Below are positions 27,001-41,265 of a stretch of DNA of 64,000 nt, piece by piece. This DNA is from Dicaeum eximium (Eukaryota > Chordata > Aves > Passeriformes > Dicaeidae), in NCBI GenBank assembly GCA_013396995.1, contig VWZP01004509.1:186636-250635 (forward strand), read 5' to 3'. Under the pieces are notes generated by a model. That model saw only the letters and a program-made list of their open reading frames with translations, ran no database searches and was not told the DNA's origin. Numbering within the stretch: position 1 is the first letter of the stretch; each line of letters begins with the position of its first letter. The position numbers were made by a program, and so were the translations under genes.

Positions 27001-30000
27001 TCCTGGAAAATAATACCTCACTTGAAACCGTGCTGTCACTGCAATGATTTCACTTTCTTTCCCTCTACTTCCTAAGTCAGAAAACTCCACTTCTGCAAAA
27101 CGTAATCCACATAATATATCTTATCAAAGAAAATATTTTATTAGCTTAAATATCTTACTGAATACATCTCAGGTGGTGATGTGGGGCAGTGGATGTTACT
27201 GAAATTTTAATACTCACTGGTATTTAAAAGCTAATTTTTACAATAGATAAAAGCTTATTGTGCATGATGGAAGAGAGTAATAACTTGTATGCTAGCTATG
27301 TGGTCTTCTAAAACCACTGTAAATATTGAAAAATACTTGTTTTGAATTTGAAAATATTAAAGAAATTATATGAAAAAAATCTCACTTCTTTTTTTTTTCC
27401 ATTATGTCTTTGAACAAATTATGTAGGCAAGAATAAAGAGATCTTGTTCTTCTCTGTTCATAGTAGGAAACCTGAAAATGTCTATGACTTGTAGCTGGCA
27501 GATCTGGTTGGTGATTTTTTTAAATGAAAATTGAGTCTGGGTGCAACAGAATGATCTGTATGCAGAGTATGCAGTTAACCACTGCTATTCACCACCAATA
27601 ACACAGATAGATCCGACAATTTAAGTTGTGAAACATATGGCTTTAGTAAGGTGGAAATGACAGCTGAGCTAAGTATCTTTGACAGAGTAACTCTAGAAAA
27701 AGAATATAAAGTTAGTCGCTTTGAAAATTGCCTTGCTTTCTTCAAAGCCTACACTCTTCACTTCATCCTCTGTCACCTTAATATCCATGAGTTCTGTTTC
27801 ATGTAAGAAGTTTTTCATGCCTTTGTACCTTTCAAAATTATATGAGATACATAGCCAGGAGCAACTGCCAGAATAAGCATTACTGAGCACAAAACATGCT
27901 ATTTCTTTCAAGTCTGAGAAACCAATTGCTTTTATTACATTAAAAACTGACCATGGATTATATATCTTCTTCCATTACACTTAGCCTTTCTTTCAAGACT
28001 ATTACTAGTGTATAATTTCATTAAATTCAAACTTGTCTCCATAATAAAAAAACTTTCAAATTCTTCTGATTAAAAAAAATTTAAAGTCTCTGTAGGGCTT
28101 AATATATTTCATTTCACCAGTCACTGAGGCTATAGTTCTGGGGTAATATTTCTGACACATAAGTATAGAACTTTTAGAATTCCTAATAAGTTTTGTTAGT
28201 CCTGTCAGTCTGAAAATTAGGAAGAGATGACACATAATTAGCTTTATGCTTTTTGTGCAATAATTCTATACAAATTATTTTAATTCGGATTAATTGATAT
28301 GGAGAAGATACTGTAGTTTTTCATCTTTCCACAGAGACTAAGCTCTGATTCAGTTTTAGAGCCAGGCAGTCATGGTTCACACTATCATTTATACAGTAGT
28401 AGCATTACTAAGGTGGCAAACTGTAAAAACAGGAAAGAGCTCCTGATTGGATATCAGATATATATGAGTCTTTAAAACCGCATCATGATTCTGGAATATG
28501 AAAACACTAAGACCTCAGTTTTTTTCCAGAATGCTCCCTAAAGGACCTCTGAGAAAGTTGAGTTACACAAACATCTGGTTCTATTTTCACATTCTCTCTT
28601 GCACTAGTTCCTTATACAAATCCTGCACTTCTAGCCTGTTTTATGTTCTTGAGGCATGAGAGGTTTCCTGCTTTAATGTGACAGGTAAAAAGGCCTCCCA
28701 ACTCCAAGCAACATTACAAAATTCAACAACTCAGCAGAATTATTTTTGTCTAATCCTCTACATATATGGATTTCAAATATAGCTATCTATGACTAAATAT
28801 GGTAGGTATTGGGAGTATTACTATAACCTTATTACAAATGAAGGACAACTAGCAATTTATTTTTTATTAGATCAGATTTTTACAGTCATTTGGATAGGAT
28901 ATAGACATGCATGTCAGCAACCTTTTTTGAAGAAGACACATTTATTTTTAAGATCCACAAAAAGCTTGTACTCAAGCTATAAATGTTTGAGCCTCAGCCA
29001 GCTATTAATGTGATGGAACTATTCTTCTAAAAAGTCATTATAGTTTTTTCTTGGCATCCCTCAATAAAGGGTTGCTCATGGCATAGAGAAAGAATTCTGG
29101 GGGTCCCAGAGCTCTAAGTAAAGTTTTTCAAGACAGGAAAATTAGAAAGGCACTTGGTGACATTTCTGGGTCTAATTCAGGAGTGTGAAAATTCTTGCTT
29201 CTGTTTGGTACTAAAATCTTAACAAGAACTTAAACTAAAACTTTTATTTTAAAATTTCCTATTAGACATAGAAAATTTGGCTTATCTCAAGGGTATGGCA
29301 ACATGCTGCTGTTATGCCAGCAGTGTGAGAACATTAAAGCTGAGAGGGAAAAACATTTGTTTGCATGATCTTTTTTCACCTATACTCTAATTTCTTATTC
29401 ATGAAAGAGCAGCAGCATTAAACTTCCCAAGAGCTAAGAGTTCCACACAAACAACTCATGTCCAATGCTGGTCACTATAATGAAATTCTAGCATTAGAGG
29501 ATTTAATGTTAGGAAGGAGAAAAATATTACACCAAAAGTGTTTTCTATTTCCTTTGCATTCTTAGGTTTTGTTTACTCTCAACTGAATTAAAATCGTTAC
29601 CAATTTATTTTTGCTGTCCCTTGTCCTTTTGTTGGGATATTATGCAGTGGTGGTTTTCATATAACACATTGGACTTTGCCATTTAATTTTCATTGGCATA
29701 AATAAAATGTATTATCATAGGAATTTAGGACATTATCTGTCATTGTTACAAATAATTTATTTTCAGAAAAAAAAAATTGATGTTGTGTTTCATACACAAC
29801 GTGTATCAAAGGATATTCAATGTATATCATTGTCCTCCTTCTTACAATGTATGTATGCCTCAGGGGAAAAGAAATGCAGCCATGGGACTAGAACATTTTC
29901 TTCTGAACATGTAGCTCAGTGCAGCATTCCAGTCTTAACTGATTATTATTTACTAAGGTCTCTACATAGAGAATGTTGGGATTTCAGATCTTACAACATA

Positions 30001-31739
30001 TTTTGTGTAAATTTTTGAGAAGTGTTACAATACCAAAAGTAGACTTATTCAAAGAATGACTTAACTTTACTGGCCATTTCCAGAGATTTAAAAGCAAGCT
30101 TAAATTTGGTACACAAATATAGACATTTGTTTAGCTCTTGTGGGAATCACAATGCTTCTTGTTATAGAAAAACATACTGTGCACTAAGGACAAACAAATT
30201 TACCAAATTATTTGATATATTAAATCAAAACTATGTGTACATAGTTGTCTATGTGTACAATTATATTACACACTTTTTTCATATGATTTTAAGCATTTAT
30301 TATAAACCCTTAATTGTGACTTTAAAAAGTTTTAACACAAGTAATAAAATTGAAAAGACTAGAGAAATAGCACAGATAAAACTTATAAAAGCATAGAAAC
30401 ACAACAGTAATAGCTAAATAGAATCAAATTATACCTTACTTGGCATATAATATTTAGCATCTGCAAGTCGAACTAAGAGAAGGGAGTACATCTGGATTTT
30501 AACAATAAAAAAGGATGAAAAATTGGAAGTTCAATTATTTGGCAGGCAAGAAACATTGTTAATACACTGGTCATTGTATGGGCTCAAACCTATATCATGT
30601 AAAACCAGATGCAAATCACAGTTCAAGAGAAATAGTCAAAACAAGGTAGAGAGTTAAGAGCAGTAATTGATAAAATCTTGATTGGATTTAGATGTTGCAA
30701 ATCTTGTGAGAGATCCTTAAGTATTCTTAAATAATACCCACTATTCCATCTGAAAATGGAAAACATCTTGAAACAAAGTTTTAGAGAGCTTTTGTGAGAA
30801 GGATAGGAAAAAGCAGCATACAGGACTGAGTTTCCAGTATTCTGTAGAAAATAGTTGACACTATGGAAGTCAGCCATGGAGACTCTCATCAGTTTTTAGC
30901 CTTAAACATGCTAAGGTCTTCTGAAACTTACACTTCCTCTAAATCTGTAGCAGATAGACAGCTGTTCCCAATGTCTTGCTAATGCTGCATCTGTCTCTAT
31001 AAATGCTCTGTGCAAGATATATGTTTTATTTGACAATTAGTAAAAGTGAATGTTCCACAAAGGACAAATAATCAGATTCTACAGACTATCTAATATTGTT
31101 AATGCCAGGAGAAAATCATAACAGCACAAGACTCTTGAAAGCCTGATTAAATGTTTAATGACACTATAAAAATGCCTTTATTGATTATTGTAACATTCCT
31201 GAACACGTGTCATTTGAGACCTATGATAAGAATTTCCTGCATTTGTGAAAATTGAGCTGTAAATCTGAGAAAACAGCTGCCATTAAAACCAAGATGGCTG
31301 TATTACAAGCCAGCAAGACATAAAAGGATTACATTTAGGAGGTTAAATTCAATGTCATTCTTTTTTCAGTAATGAATTGTAAAATCCATTCTGCTGGCTA
31401 GAAACCAGAAGTAATTCCTTTGAAATATGTATTCAAGAGGGATAGGGACAGGATGACAATTAGTTTTGGAAACAAGAATGTTATTTCTGATTGCAACTTT
31501 AAAGATCCATGAAAGCTGTCCTTGACTGTTAAATAAAGCAAATGGTGTGCATTCTTGTCACGGTACCACTTTGTTTCTGAAATACCACCTATTCTGAAAA
31601 TTGCAGTGATCTGCTAGCTCTCAGAGATTGTGAATGTGAGGAACAGCTTGGATATTTCCATGAACTCCCTCTGTGGTTTGTGAATTTTTCTGGTGGGGGT
31701 CACAGTCAGTCAAAATTGAGAAATATTTGCTTCTGTGCC
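24091..31739. other. Unique AT-rich non-coding DNA
   Basis: No gene or dated transposon is supported over this interval. T10 occurs at 27389-27398. Near 30229-30259 an 11-bp unit is repeated with an 18-base period and forms a near-palindrome. Open frames up to 103 codons (29707-30018) lack domains and are AT-rich in composition. Confidence 0.55.
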
Positions 31740-31985
31740 AGCTAATAAATGGAGCATATTTTTAATAGGGAAGGGTAAAACTAGACTTGTTTCTGTCAAG
31801 AAAATTCAGGCTAGGGAGGATAACTGTCCATAAATATATCAAAGCAAAACCAGCTGTGGGATGTGGGGAAGCTCTTCAAGGTGAATGACAAGGGTTGACA
31901 CAAGAAGAAGTGGGTGTAAAGTGGTTATGAAAAAAACTTACTCATAAATTGGAAAATTCCTTGTCAGAGTAACAGGAAGATAACC
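31740..31985 (+). mobile_element. Old, degraded CR1 remnant, forward strand
   Basis: From about 31795 the sequence follows the conserved segment of CR1 that encodes the end of the reverse transcriptase reading frame and precedes the 3' UTR: a GGAGGATAACTGTCC-like block, CCATAAATATATCAAAG, then CTCTTCAAGGTGAATGACAA and a block near 31925-31945 corresponding to the CR1 'AAAAACTTCTT' region. Many substitutions and indels indicate an old insertion. The left boundary is uncertain, and the usual 3' octamers are not visible. Confidence 0.55.
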
Positions 31986-34900
31986 TAATTGCTTTTAAAA
32001 TGGGTCACTTCATGAAGGAGTAATATGGAAGCAGCAAGGGGGCTATTCTGAATGCCCAGCAGGTTGTTTGAATGATTTCCATGCCCTCACGCCATAGTCC
32101 TATTTTTCTAGATTTTTTGCTGACCTCTGTAGTTTTTGTGCTATGTCCATTTTGAAAGGATATAAAAAAGTAAATTTGTAACTGCAGTCTGAAACTGAAA
32201 CATTCCAAAAAGCTATAACATTTAATATGCACTGAAAATTTAAATAGTTATTTAAGCACATTGGTAAGATGGAACAAATTGTGTTGAATCAATCATATTC
32301 CCCTCTTAGGATAAAATTAATTGTTCACATGAAACAAGGTCTTCAGTTTATTCATTATCTAACCATTATCTACACTACTATTTCTATCTTACAGTGAAAT
32401 GATTTTTGTTTCATTATTTACTATTTGCTGCTCAATTAATGCTTTTTCTTTCCATAATAACACATGATTTTGAAAGGCAAAAGGCATACACAGACTTTAC
32501 TGATCACAGCTACTATCATATTAATACACTTTTCATTGAAGTGCTATAGGACAAAAACTTTAAGAATCCTAAAAGCAGGAAGGAGAATCCAGGATTGTTC
32601 CAGTGTGGTCTTATCCTTCCCACTAGACATTCTGTAAACACTTATATTCCTGGCTGCAGAGGTGAGGAATCACTCAGACACAAAAGAATTGAAGTCCTAA
32701 CCCTCCTGAAAGGTTGCAGCCATTGTGTCGCCAGTGTTGTACCCCAACACTGAGAGCATCAGAGATTTCTCACTGAATCCCAGTTTCACAAATATTCCTC
32801 ACTGCTGCCTTTGATTAGAGCTCCAAGAAAGGAGCTGTATTTCCATCTGTCTATAATTTTCTAGAAGTTTAGCATCCTTCTCTCAATTCTGTGATTATCC
32901 TGAATACTATTCCTAGTGTCTGGTTGAAGTTTAACATCTACACTTTAGGCAGTCTGACACTGGCACGTACAATCTGGTCCGTAGTGTTTTCTTGCTTCTA
33001 GTCAGATCTTGATCTATGCTTTGGAGTTTCTTTTCCATTTAGTAAGCTGGTTCCTAATGGGGAGAAAAACTTTGCCAAATATTTCTCAAAGAGGGATATT
33101 GTGTAAGTATTTCAACCAAGGACAAAAAGTGCTGTTTGTTTATGAATAGAATTTAAAACATCAGTAGGAAGCATTTTAAACACCTTAACAGCATAAGCAA
33201 CTCAGAGAATACATGAAAACTGTCCACAAGAAACTGAGCCAGTAATAACAAGGCAAGTCAGGAGCTGGGGAGAACAAGGTCAGATTCTTCTTTTTCATTC
33301 ATCTGTATCTCAAAAATTACATCCGTGTTCAAATCAGTATTGAGGGTGGCACCTAAAAGGCAGATGATTCTGAAAATAAATATGTCATCTTATTGGACTG
33401 ATAGAAAAGACCAGAATTTTGAAAAAGTCTTGAATCTTTGACATCATATGAAAACATTATATTTTTATAGGATAGGTAACAAAATGTAAGAGTTTAATAA
33501 CATCTGGTTCTCATTTCAAGCCATAGAAGTGGAGGAAAAAGTCAGGAATCTGATTTAGGTATATGTGCTTAGCATAAGTAGAGCCATAAATGCTTGGGAT
33601 ATTATATTCAGGCAGACAGACTGGAGGAGAGCAGAATATAGTGATATATTAAACAGTTGCATTTCTATTGGATTGTAAATGGTATTGGTTGTTCCCCAAA
33701 TACAATTTTGAAAAAGGCTTATATCAAATTTTCTTTTGTTATAGTCACTAGGGAATTAAAATGTGACAGTAAGTAAGCTCAGGCAGCAATGGTTTTATGA
33801 ACAAACTGGCATACATTAAAAATGCTGATGTATACAATATTACCTCAGGTTGCAGTGTCAACAAAATATAGATTTATTCCAAGAAAAGAATCTTTTCAGA
33901 CAAGTTTGCTTATATATCTAGCATTCTTGTAAATTAGTTTAGGGCTCGTGAAAAATACCAGCCTAGAAGAGAGGAGTGCTGGAGCCATTTTTTAATTCTA
34001 GGTAAGGTACAAAATGCACAGGAGTGTAGCTTTTTTCAGACTGGTTTACCAACTTATTCTGCTTGTGGCTGAGCAACCCAAATTGTGCCAGAAAGGAACA
34101 GTGAGCAATGCTGGCCAGGACATGACAGCTGTTTGTGTTGCAAGTATGTCAGCTTACACCCCAAACCCAGCACTCAGCTGAAGCACACATCAAAGCTCCT
34201 TTGGCTTCCACATCTTTTCAGAAGTACTGTGCAGACTGTAAGTCTTATTGTGTTTAAAATAAAAACTTTAAGGAGTTTATGTACCCTTATCTCACTGAAC
34301 TTTGTCTCTGTTCCTTACGAGAAGTGACATATCCAATATGTCTATTAAGCAGATGATATTTGAACACAATTTCCATAATCTTCATAGTGTCTTTACAAAA
34401 ATCTCCCTTCTAACTGTTCCTCTAAAGGCATAAAACACACTGTCATAAACTGCACATGAGACTGACTAACACATAATGGCCAAATTTCTTATGTCTGTAA
34501 TCTGAAGTAACACTGGTGTAAGAACTCTTTAACACTGTCTTGGTGATTTTTTTCCTATTAGTATTAATTTTCTGCTGCAGTTGGACATGATGTCAGGGAC
34601 TGATTAAGCCTTTATTTAATCTGATTTTTTTCATGTTCTGATCAATGCACTTTCACAGTTTCCCAAACCCATTCTGTTTCTCAGAGGTAGCATTTTACAT
34701 TAATGACTTACATTAATGAATGTCTTTAAAAAGATAGGAAAGGGATCCAATCAGAAGAGACAGTGAGAGTGTTAGGAGAGATGGTTCACAAAGCATCTCT
34801 CATAGACACACAAATTCAATCTCCTTTTCATTCTGGACCTCCTCCTCCTTTCACCTTTTTATCCTATTAAATGCTAAATCACTAGCAGTGAAAACAAAGA

Positions 34901-37900
34901 ATAGATAAAAACAAAAAGCACAAAAGATGGCCAGCGTTAAGAGGAGCAAACTACTGCTGCAGGGATACTATTTGTGATATGTTCATAATATTGCTTGCTC
35001 TCTGTAGGAAGAGCAAATTTACCTCAAACATTATTTTTTAGATCTTTATTTAAGAAACTGGGAAGGGGGGGATAGGAAGGGAGCTTTTTCTAGCATTTCC
35101 AAGAATAGATACAGAGCAACAAGCAGCCTAAGATATAGGATTTATCTTTGTGAACATGATATTTTTCAGCGAAAATATATTGATACATTACATCAATCTC
35201 CTTTTTAAAAGGGACTGTAGTAGGACTGTGGTGTGGTTTTAAAAAAAATCTCCACCCTAATATGTTTGTCTTTGCTTAAAACATTTATATTAACTAAGCT
35301 TATATGATCATTTTAATTATTATGTTCTTTTTCCTTTCATTTATTGTTTTGTTGGAAAAATGGGTGGTGATGATTAGATGAAATAATTCTTAAATTTGTG
35401 TTTTAATGGTACCTTGGCATAATAGTAATGAAAAAGTCTCAGAAGCATAATTACTATCTTGCAGCTTCAGAAGAAAAACATTTCAAGTGTTGATGATGAG
35501 ATGTACTAAATCTTGCTATAATAATTTTTCTGAAAGCAGTTATTTTGCCTTTATTTTTAAAATAGAAATTTGGTATATTGCTATAATTATAATCCTAGAT
35601 ATATATTACTGTTTTAATAAAAAAATAATATCTCAGATATGAAACAGCACCCATTAGAAGCATCTAAAGCTCTGAGGAGAAAGTTGGAGGGTTGCCAGTG
35701 TTACAGTCATATGAATATTCAATAGAAAACCTATATGCAGCACTATAGTAAAAATGCAGTCATTTTAGAGCCTCAGAGTAAAAATAAAAATAAAAATATA
35801 GGGGTGTTTACTTTTATTTACTGTAATTACTACACAACATTTTGAATTTAGGATATATAGGGAACATATGAAATGTGTGGATGAATCAGAGACATTTTAA
35901 GAATGTCTCTGAAACAAAACTTTTTTTATATTTTACAGAAACCTCTAAGAACACTGGTAGAAAGAGCTAGCAGTGGTAATAAGTCATAGTTCAATGTAAT
36001 CAATTTATCTTTTGGTTTCCATGGGAAGCAATGATAAATAATAAGTATTATAAGTATTAATAGAATTAATAGAATAATAAAGTATTTCTAGTTTCTACTT
36101 CTATGCTTAAATTCACTTAGATTAATGAATATATAGCCTATAAAATTTTAATTTTTTTTAGTTTAAAAGAGTGAATAACATATTTCAAGTTACAAAAGAG
36201 AGCAATTTCTGAGGCACCTCTGGGTGAGATGCACACTACACATACATGCTTTGCAGTGAAAAAAGCCACACCTCCCTCCCACCTCTGAAATCAGTCTATG
36301 GAGTATCACTCATGGCTATTGGTTTTGTGAGAGTGGCACCTCACCAAACAGAAGTTTTTCTATTTCAGTTGGATTTTACTCTCCATTCCAGAGACCGTCT
36401 TTAGATACAGCAATATTTGGCTTTCAGTTTTGTATTCAGACTTAGGAACATTAACTTTCTCTCATACCAGACCTAATCAGAGCAGTGTCTGAATTATGGA
36501 CTAATTGACCCTGCAAAAAGGGTACTTTTATACCTTTCTCCAGCTCCCCTGTTTTCTGTAAGAAAATGGGAATATCTGTCTTGTTTTTTGCTTTGTATCT
36601 GCAAAGTATGTAAACTCTTCAATCCTCACATTTCTTATTCCATACTTGTTATTTCTTCATATTTCAAACACTGTGAATACTTAAGCAAGTCATTTGTGCA
36701 CCTTCAGCTTTGGAAATTCAATTCCTTTCAAGATAAACTCTTTGCTTTATTGAAATTAATCAGCAACCTAATTAATTAATCCATCATCTATTAAAACATT
36801 TATGCCTGGAATGCATATTTTGTGACTCAGATTTTTTTTTTTTAATGTAATATGCATTTTTAATGCTAGGAACTAATATAGTCTAGATAAAAGTCATGGG
36901 ATCCTGATGGGTGCTACAGCATGGCATTAAAATTTGTTCAATATCACTCTGGGAGGTCCATGAAGTTGAGTGAGGAAGAGAGTGAGCAAGTAAGTACTCT
37001 ACAGCCACTTCTGAGCCCAAATCTGCCATTACATAACATTAGTGTCCTCCTGACAGTTACACAGCCTGGGAAATGGTAGTACAGAATTCAACCAGTTGAA
37101 TTACCTGATGAAGCTGAAAACCAAAACCAAAGATAAACCTGAAGAAAGTTACATGAAAAGCAAAACCCCAAAACATTCCTGCACTCGACACATCTGCCTG
37201 AGCAGTCAGGAAGCAGCAGAATTCAAGCTTCCCAAAACAGAGAAGCAGATGCTGTCCTCAGTCCTCAACTCCTGATCTTTCAGTTATATACTCAGTTATA
37301 ACCCTATGTCCTTGAAAAAGCAAATATTGCCATTTTGCTACATATTTTAAAAAAATACTTCTGATTAACACTTAAATTAAAGTAATCTTCAGCTCTAGAA
37401 GGTGTCAAACAATTTATATGTCTTCCCTGATTACACTCATAACAATAAAAAGGGGAATAGTAGCTTATTCAGGGCACTTTCTTAATTAAGACTTTGATCA
37501 TTGGGAACTTACCTTTTATTAAGCACCCTGAATACCACACTAACCTCATTATACACTGCAGTAAAGTGTAAATGAATATCCTGAATGTGGGATTCACTTA
37601 TCCAGACTTTGCTGTTCTTAAGCAAAGTACTCTCATCATTTGTGAGGGTGCTATGTCTCACTTTTGCAGCTAATTCAACCTTAATTATGCACAAATTCAT
37701 GTTCAATTTATATTAAACTCTAATGAAGAAATTACTTTGAGACTTTTTCAGCTCTTGCTGGGAAACTCTTCTATTTCATATCACTAATGAATTACATTCT
37801 TAACTTTATTACTACATTTCTTGAACAATCAGAGTTTCTGGTTCGTGAATCACATCATTATTATTTCATTTTAATGATTTTATTTTTATTTGATACACTG

Positions 37901-39540
37901 TAGTTCTGAATTATAGATGGCCTTTGTTTTCATTCTGTTGCCTGACAAGAGGAATGCACTGCTTTTTTCCCCACTGTCACAATTGCAAATCCTTAGAGTA
38001 GCATGTGGAAGAGTTTACTTTCCCCAGGAAAAAGTAAAAATAAAAAAGTGGTAATATGTAGAAAAGCTTCAAATACTTTTTGCAAGAAGAAAAGTAGTTT
38101 GTTTCCATATTTATGTGTAGAAGCTCACAGTATATAGACTGGCACACTGCCATTTAATTTCATAGAACTACGAAAAGCTGAATGTGTTTAATCCTGCTGA
38201 GATTCCAGCCTTTTTGCTTCCTGCAACAAATCAAAATTATTAAAACCTATCTGCACTCGAAGCTTCCATAACTGGAAAGTTGTTAAATATACTCCAGGCC
38301 AGAAGGAAACACAGGTAAAAGAAGAAAAGTTATTAAAACTTGATCAGTGGAGATTGATAGAAGCCACATCATAGGGTATAGTGACTAATGCTAAAATTTA
38401 AAGGTAATTATTGGATAACAAAAATATGTTTCAGAGGACCATACTGGATAATGTAATAAGACATATCTTTTATCTGAAAAATTATAATAAAACTTGTAGA
38501 AAAGTTTAGACCAACAAAGACAATGATATGACTGACAAAAAGTAACACCACTGATTTTAGAATGATCAGCTTATCTATGATTATAAACATCATATGACAC
38601 AAAATGCTACTTACAGAAGTATTGCAAAAGCATACTCACTTAAGTAGTTTGGAACATTGTGGAATTTTCACCTTTTTGCCTAAGTTCAAGTTACTGGGTT
38701 CCCTTCCCCATTTCATTAATATATCTATTAATTTTAGTGCAGAAATACACGGTAACAAAGTAGTAGATGACCTAGCAAAGTGATTTTACCTTTTTTATCA
38801 TTGCTGTAATCTATTTAACATCTGCATATTTCATACACTGCCCATCAAGCAGGTACTCTTTGTGATTATCTGTATTTCTTATTCCTCCTGGGCTGTGCAG
38901 CCATCAGAAATTGGAGGAGGCGAGGTAACTCTTGGCCTTAACACCACATTACCTAATTCAGGCAGAATTTTCAAAGGATGCCTTTTATGATTTTTATCTG
39001 CATGTCCAAAGAAGCAACAAAACCAAAGCTATACAGAGGAGCAATTATGCTGAGTACCTGTGCACTGCAGACTGAATGAGGGAGCTTTTCCAGCAGGTAA
39101 CCCTGTCTCCCTTTCCATTCTTTCCATCTCTCCAGCCATTCTTTTTTGCCCTATGCTTTGCTCAGGCTCAGAGTGCAAAGGTCCTGCACAACACACAAAT
39201 TGCTTCACACAGTAAAATGGCATTTTGTATCTACCTTCTATATCATTTTGCTCATTAGAGAAAGAATAGGCAAGATGCAGGGTAACACAGGATCTGACCT
39301 CAAATATTTGACATAATAAAGTGATTCTTGTACATGATTACTTATGATTTCTTCTTATATTTTGCCCTGTTAATTTCCCCTATATAAAGGTAGCTAATGA
39401 TGCCCAATTGTGGAACATCAACAAAATAGAATTGTTGATTTGAAAATATCTTTCCATAAAAAGACTCTGTTTACCTTCCCTTTGTTTTCTATTCTTACCT
39501 TATTACAACATTTTAGTAAATTGTAATTTTTTTCCTATTC
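31986..39540. other. Unique AT-rich non-coding DNA
   Basis: No gene is seen. Low-complexity items include an (AAAAAT)-like run near 35778-35798 and T12 at 36832-36843. I recognise no transposon family here. Confidence 0.55.
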
Positions 39541-39650
39541 TTTTTGTTTTGGTTTGGTTTTTTGGTTGTTGTTGTTGTTGTTGTTGTTGTTGGCTGGTTG
39601 GTTGGTTGGTTTTTGGTTTGTTTGTTTGTTTGGGTTTAGGTTTTTTTTTT
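39541..39650. repeat. GT-rich compound microsatellite
   Basis: The tract runs from TTTTGG units through about eight TTG copies, then four TTGG copies, then GTTT copies, and ends in a T10 run. It is entirely T and G apart from two interruptions. A retroposon poly-A tail is an alternative origin but no attached element is visible. Confidence 0.92.
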
Positions 39651-40301
39651 AATTTATGCCAGAAGGTTTAGGATTTCCTAGTGACAGACACCTAAATATA
39701 TATTTTCTGTTGGAATATTATCACAGATTAACTGTCTTGTTCTGACCCCTCAATCTAAATATAGGCAAATATAAATCTAGCCTACTATAAATTCTGTGTT
39801 TCTTCTCAGCATTACCTTATCTTGCTATATGCCCTTGTGCTTTAACTTCATTTCCACACTTCATTCCAAATGCTATTGATAATTCCTAGAGCAAACATAA
39901 AAAACACACAGAAAAGAAGGTTAACCCTTCAGTCTCAAAGGTAAAGTGACTTTGTCTGGATTAGTGGAGAAAATGTCAGTAGGGAGGAAGACACAGGGCA
40001 CCATCATTTGAGTAAAGGAGATTAAATAAGCACACAAGAAAAATGCTGCATAAATACTATGCATTTACTCTAGCTTGCTAGTGGAACATACACCTTTGCA
40101 TAATAGGCCATAATTTATATTAAAAATCTATTTTCAGGTTGTAGACAATCTGAAAATGGTTTAATATATTAAAAATACTACTAGTCAAAGAAATATAGCT
40201 GAACCTAGCATCTAGTATGGTTTGCCTGGGGGACAGAAAACACAAAAGGCAAATTTCTCCTCTTAATAATCTCATTTAACTACAGAAATTGGCAGGAAAA
40301 T
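39651..40301. other. Unique AT-rich non-coding DNA
   Basis: Nothing recognised between the GT-rich satellite and the old CR1 that follows. Confidence 0.5.
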
Positions 40302-41265
40302 TTCAATCACAGAATCATCAGATCATCCAGTCTAACTTCCAACCCAGCACCACCATCAAGCCTCAGAAGAAAAGAAATTATCTCAGAGCTCTCAAGGTTC
40401 CAAAGTTTCTGAAGCCTCTGCTGGTACCTGAAATATGTTTGCCTCTAAAACCTAGTGTAATTTAACTCCCTACTCTAAGTCTGCCCATGTAATGAACAAA
40501 TACTTAATTCTATCTATACTATTATTTAGATTTTTTACTCTACCTCCCTCTGTTTTTACACATCCAACAATTATAAAAGCCTTCTATTATAACCTAATTT
40601 AACTTTTTGGACAGCATAGATGTGAGCTTTCTATAGACAATCTCCTTTAATTTTGAGCTACATACTTTTTTCTATCTATATGATGTTTCATTTGGCTATG
40701 CTAAGGCACACAATGTTTGCTGATATTTTGTGACCTAACATACCCATTTTTTATCAGTCTCATTCCTCATGGCAGCTGCCAACTTCATCAGTGCTGATTT
40801 TATGGGTGTTTTTGCCAATACTTATAATATTAAACAGAGTGAGACCAAGAATGAATCTTTGTGAGACCCAACTGGAATCGACCCCCTCAGTGACAATTAC
40901 TGTTATGTTTTGGCTGCTGGTTAGTCAGCTTCAATTCAGTCAATACATGTCATGTTGACTTTGTATCATTCTACTTTCTTAATCAAAATGCCATGCAGAA
41001 AGAAGACAAATGCCTTATTGATAATTACTTTTTATCAATTGTTTTATAATCTTACAGGCAAAATAAAAGAATAAAGTATTATCAGTATTGACATTTTCAT
41101 ATTTTTCATATTTTCATGAAATTTTTTCATATTTTCAAAAAAAAATCAGTTTCATTATCATTAACTACCTTACCTGACTTGAATTTTCTCTTAGTCAAGT
41201 ACCACCATATCAGTTCTTCTATTACTTTCCTGGGGTTGACACTTAGGCTGTACAGATCAAAATTG
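40302..41265 (-). mobile_element. Old CR1-like LINE remnant, reverse strand
   Basis: This is a highly diverged antisense CR1. At 40303-40350 the plus strand carries the antisense 3' end (CACAGAATCATCAGATCATC, then CAGTCTAACTTCCAACCCAGCACCACC). Around 40825-40905 lies the block that encodes the conserved C-terminal part of the CR1 reverse transcriptase frame in antisense (ATTAAACAGAGTGAGACC...GTGAGACCCAACTGGAATCGACC). Near 40985-41020 and at 41212-41255 (TTACTTTCCTGGGGTTGACA, then CTTAGGCTGTACAG) it follows the same order as in intact elements. Collinear landmarks over nearly 1 kb make this more than chance, although identity is low and indels are frequent. It has no coding capacity. Confidence 0.65.
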
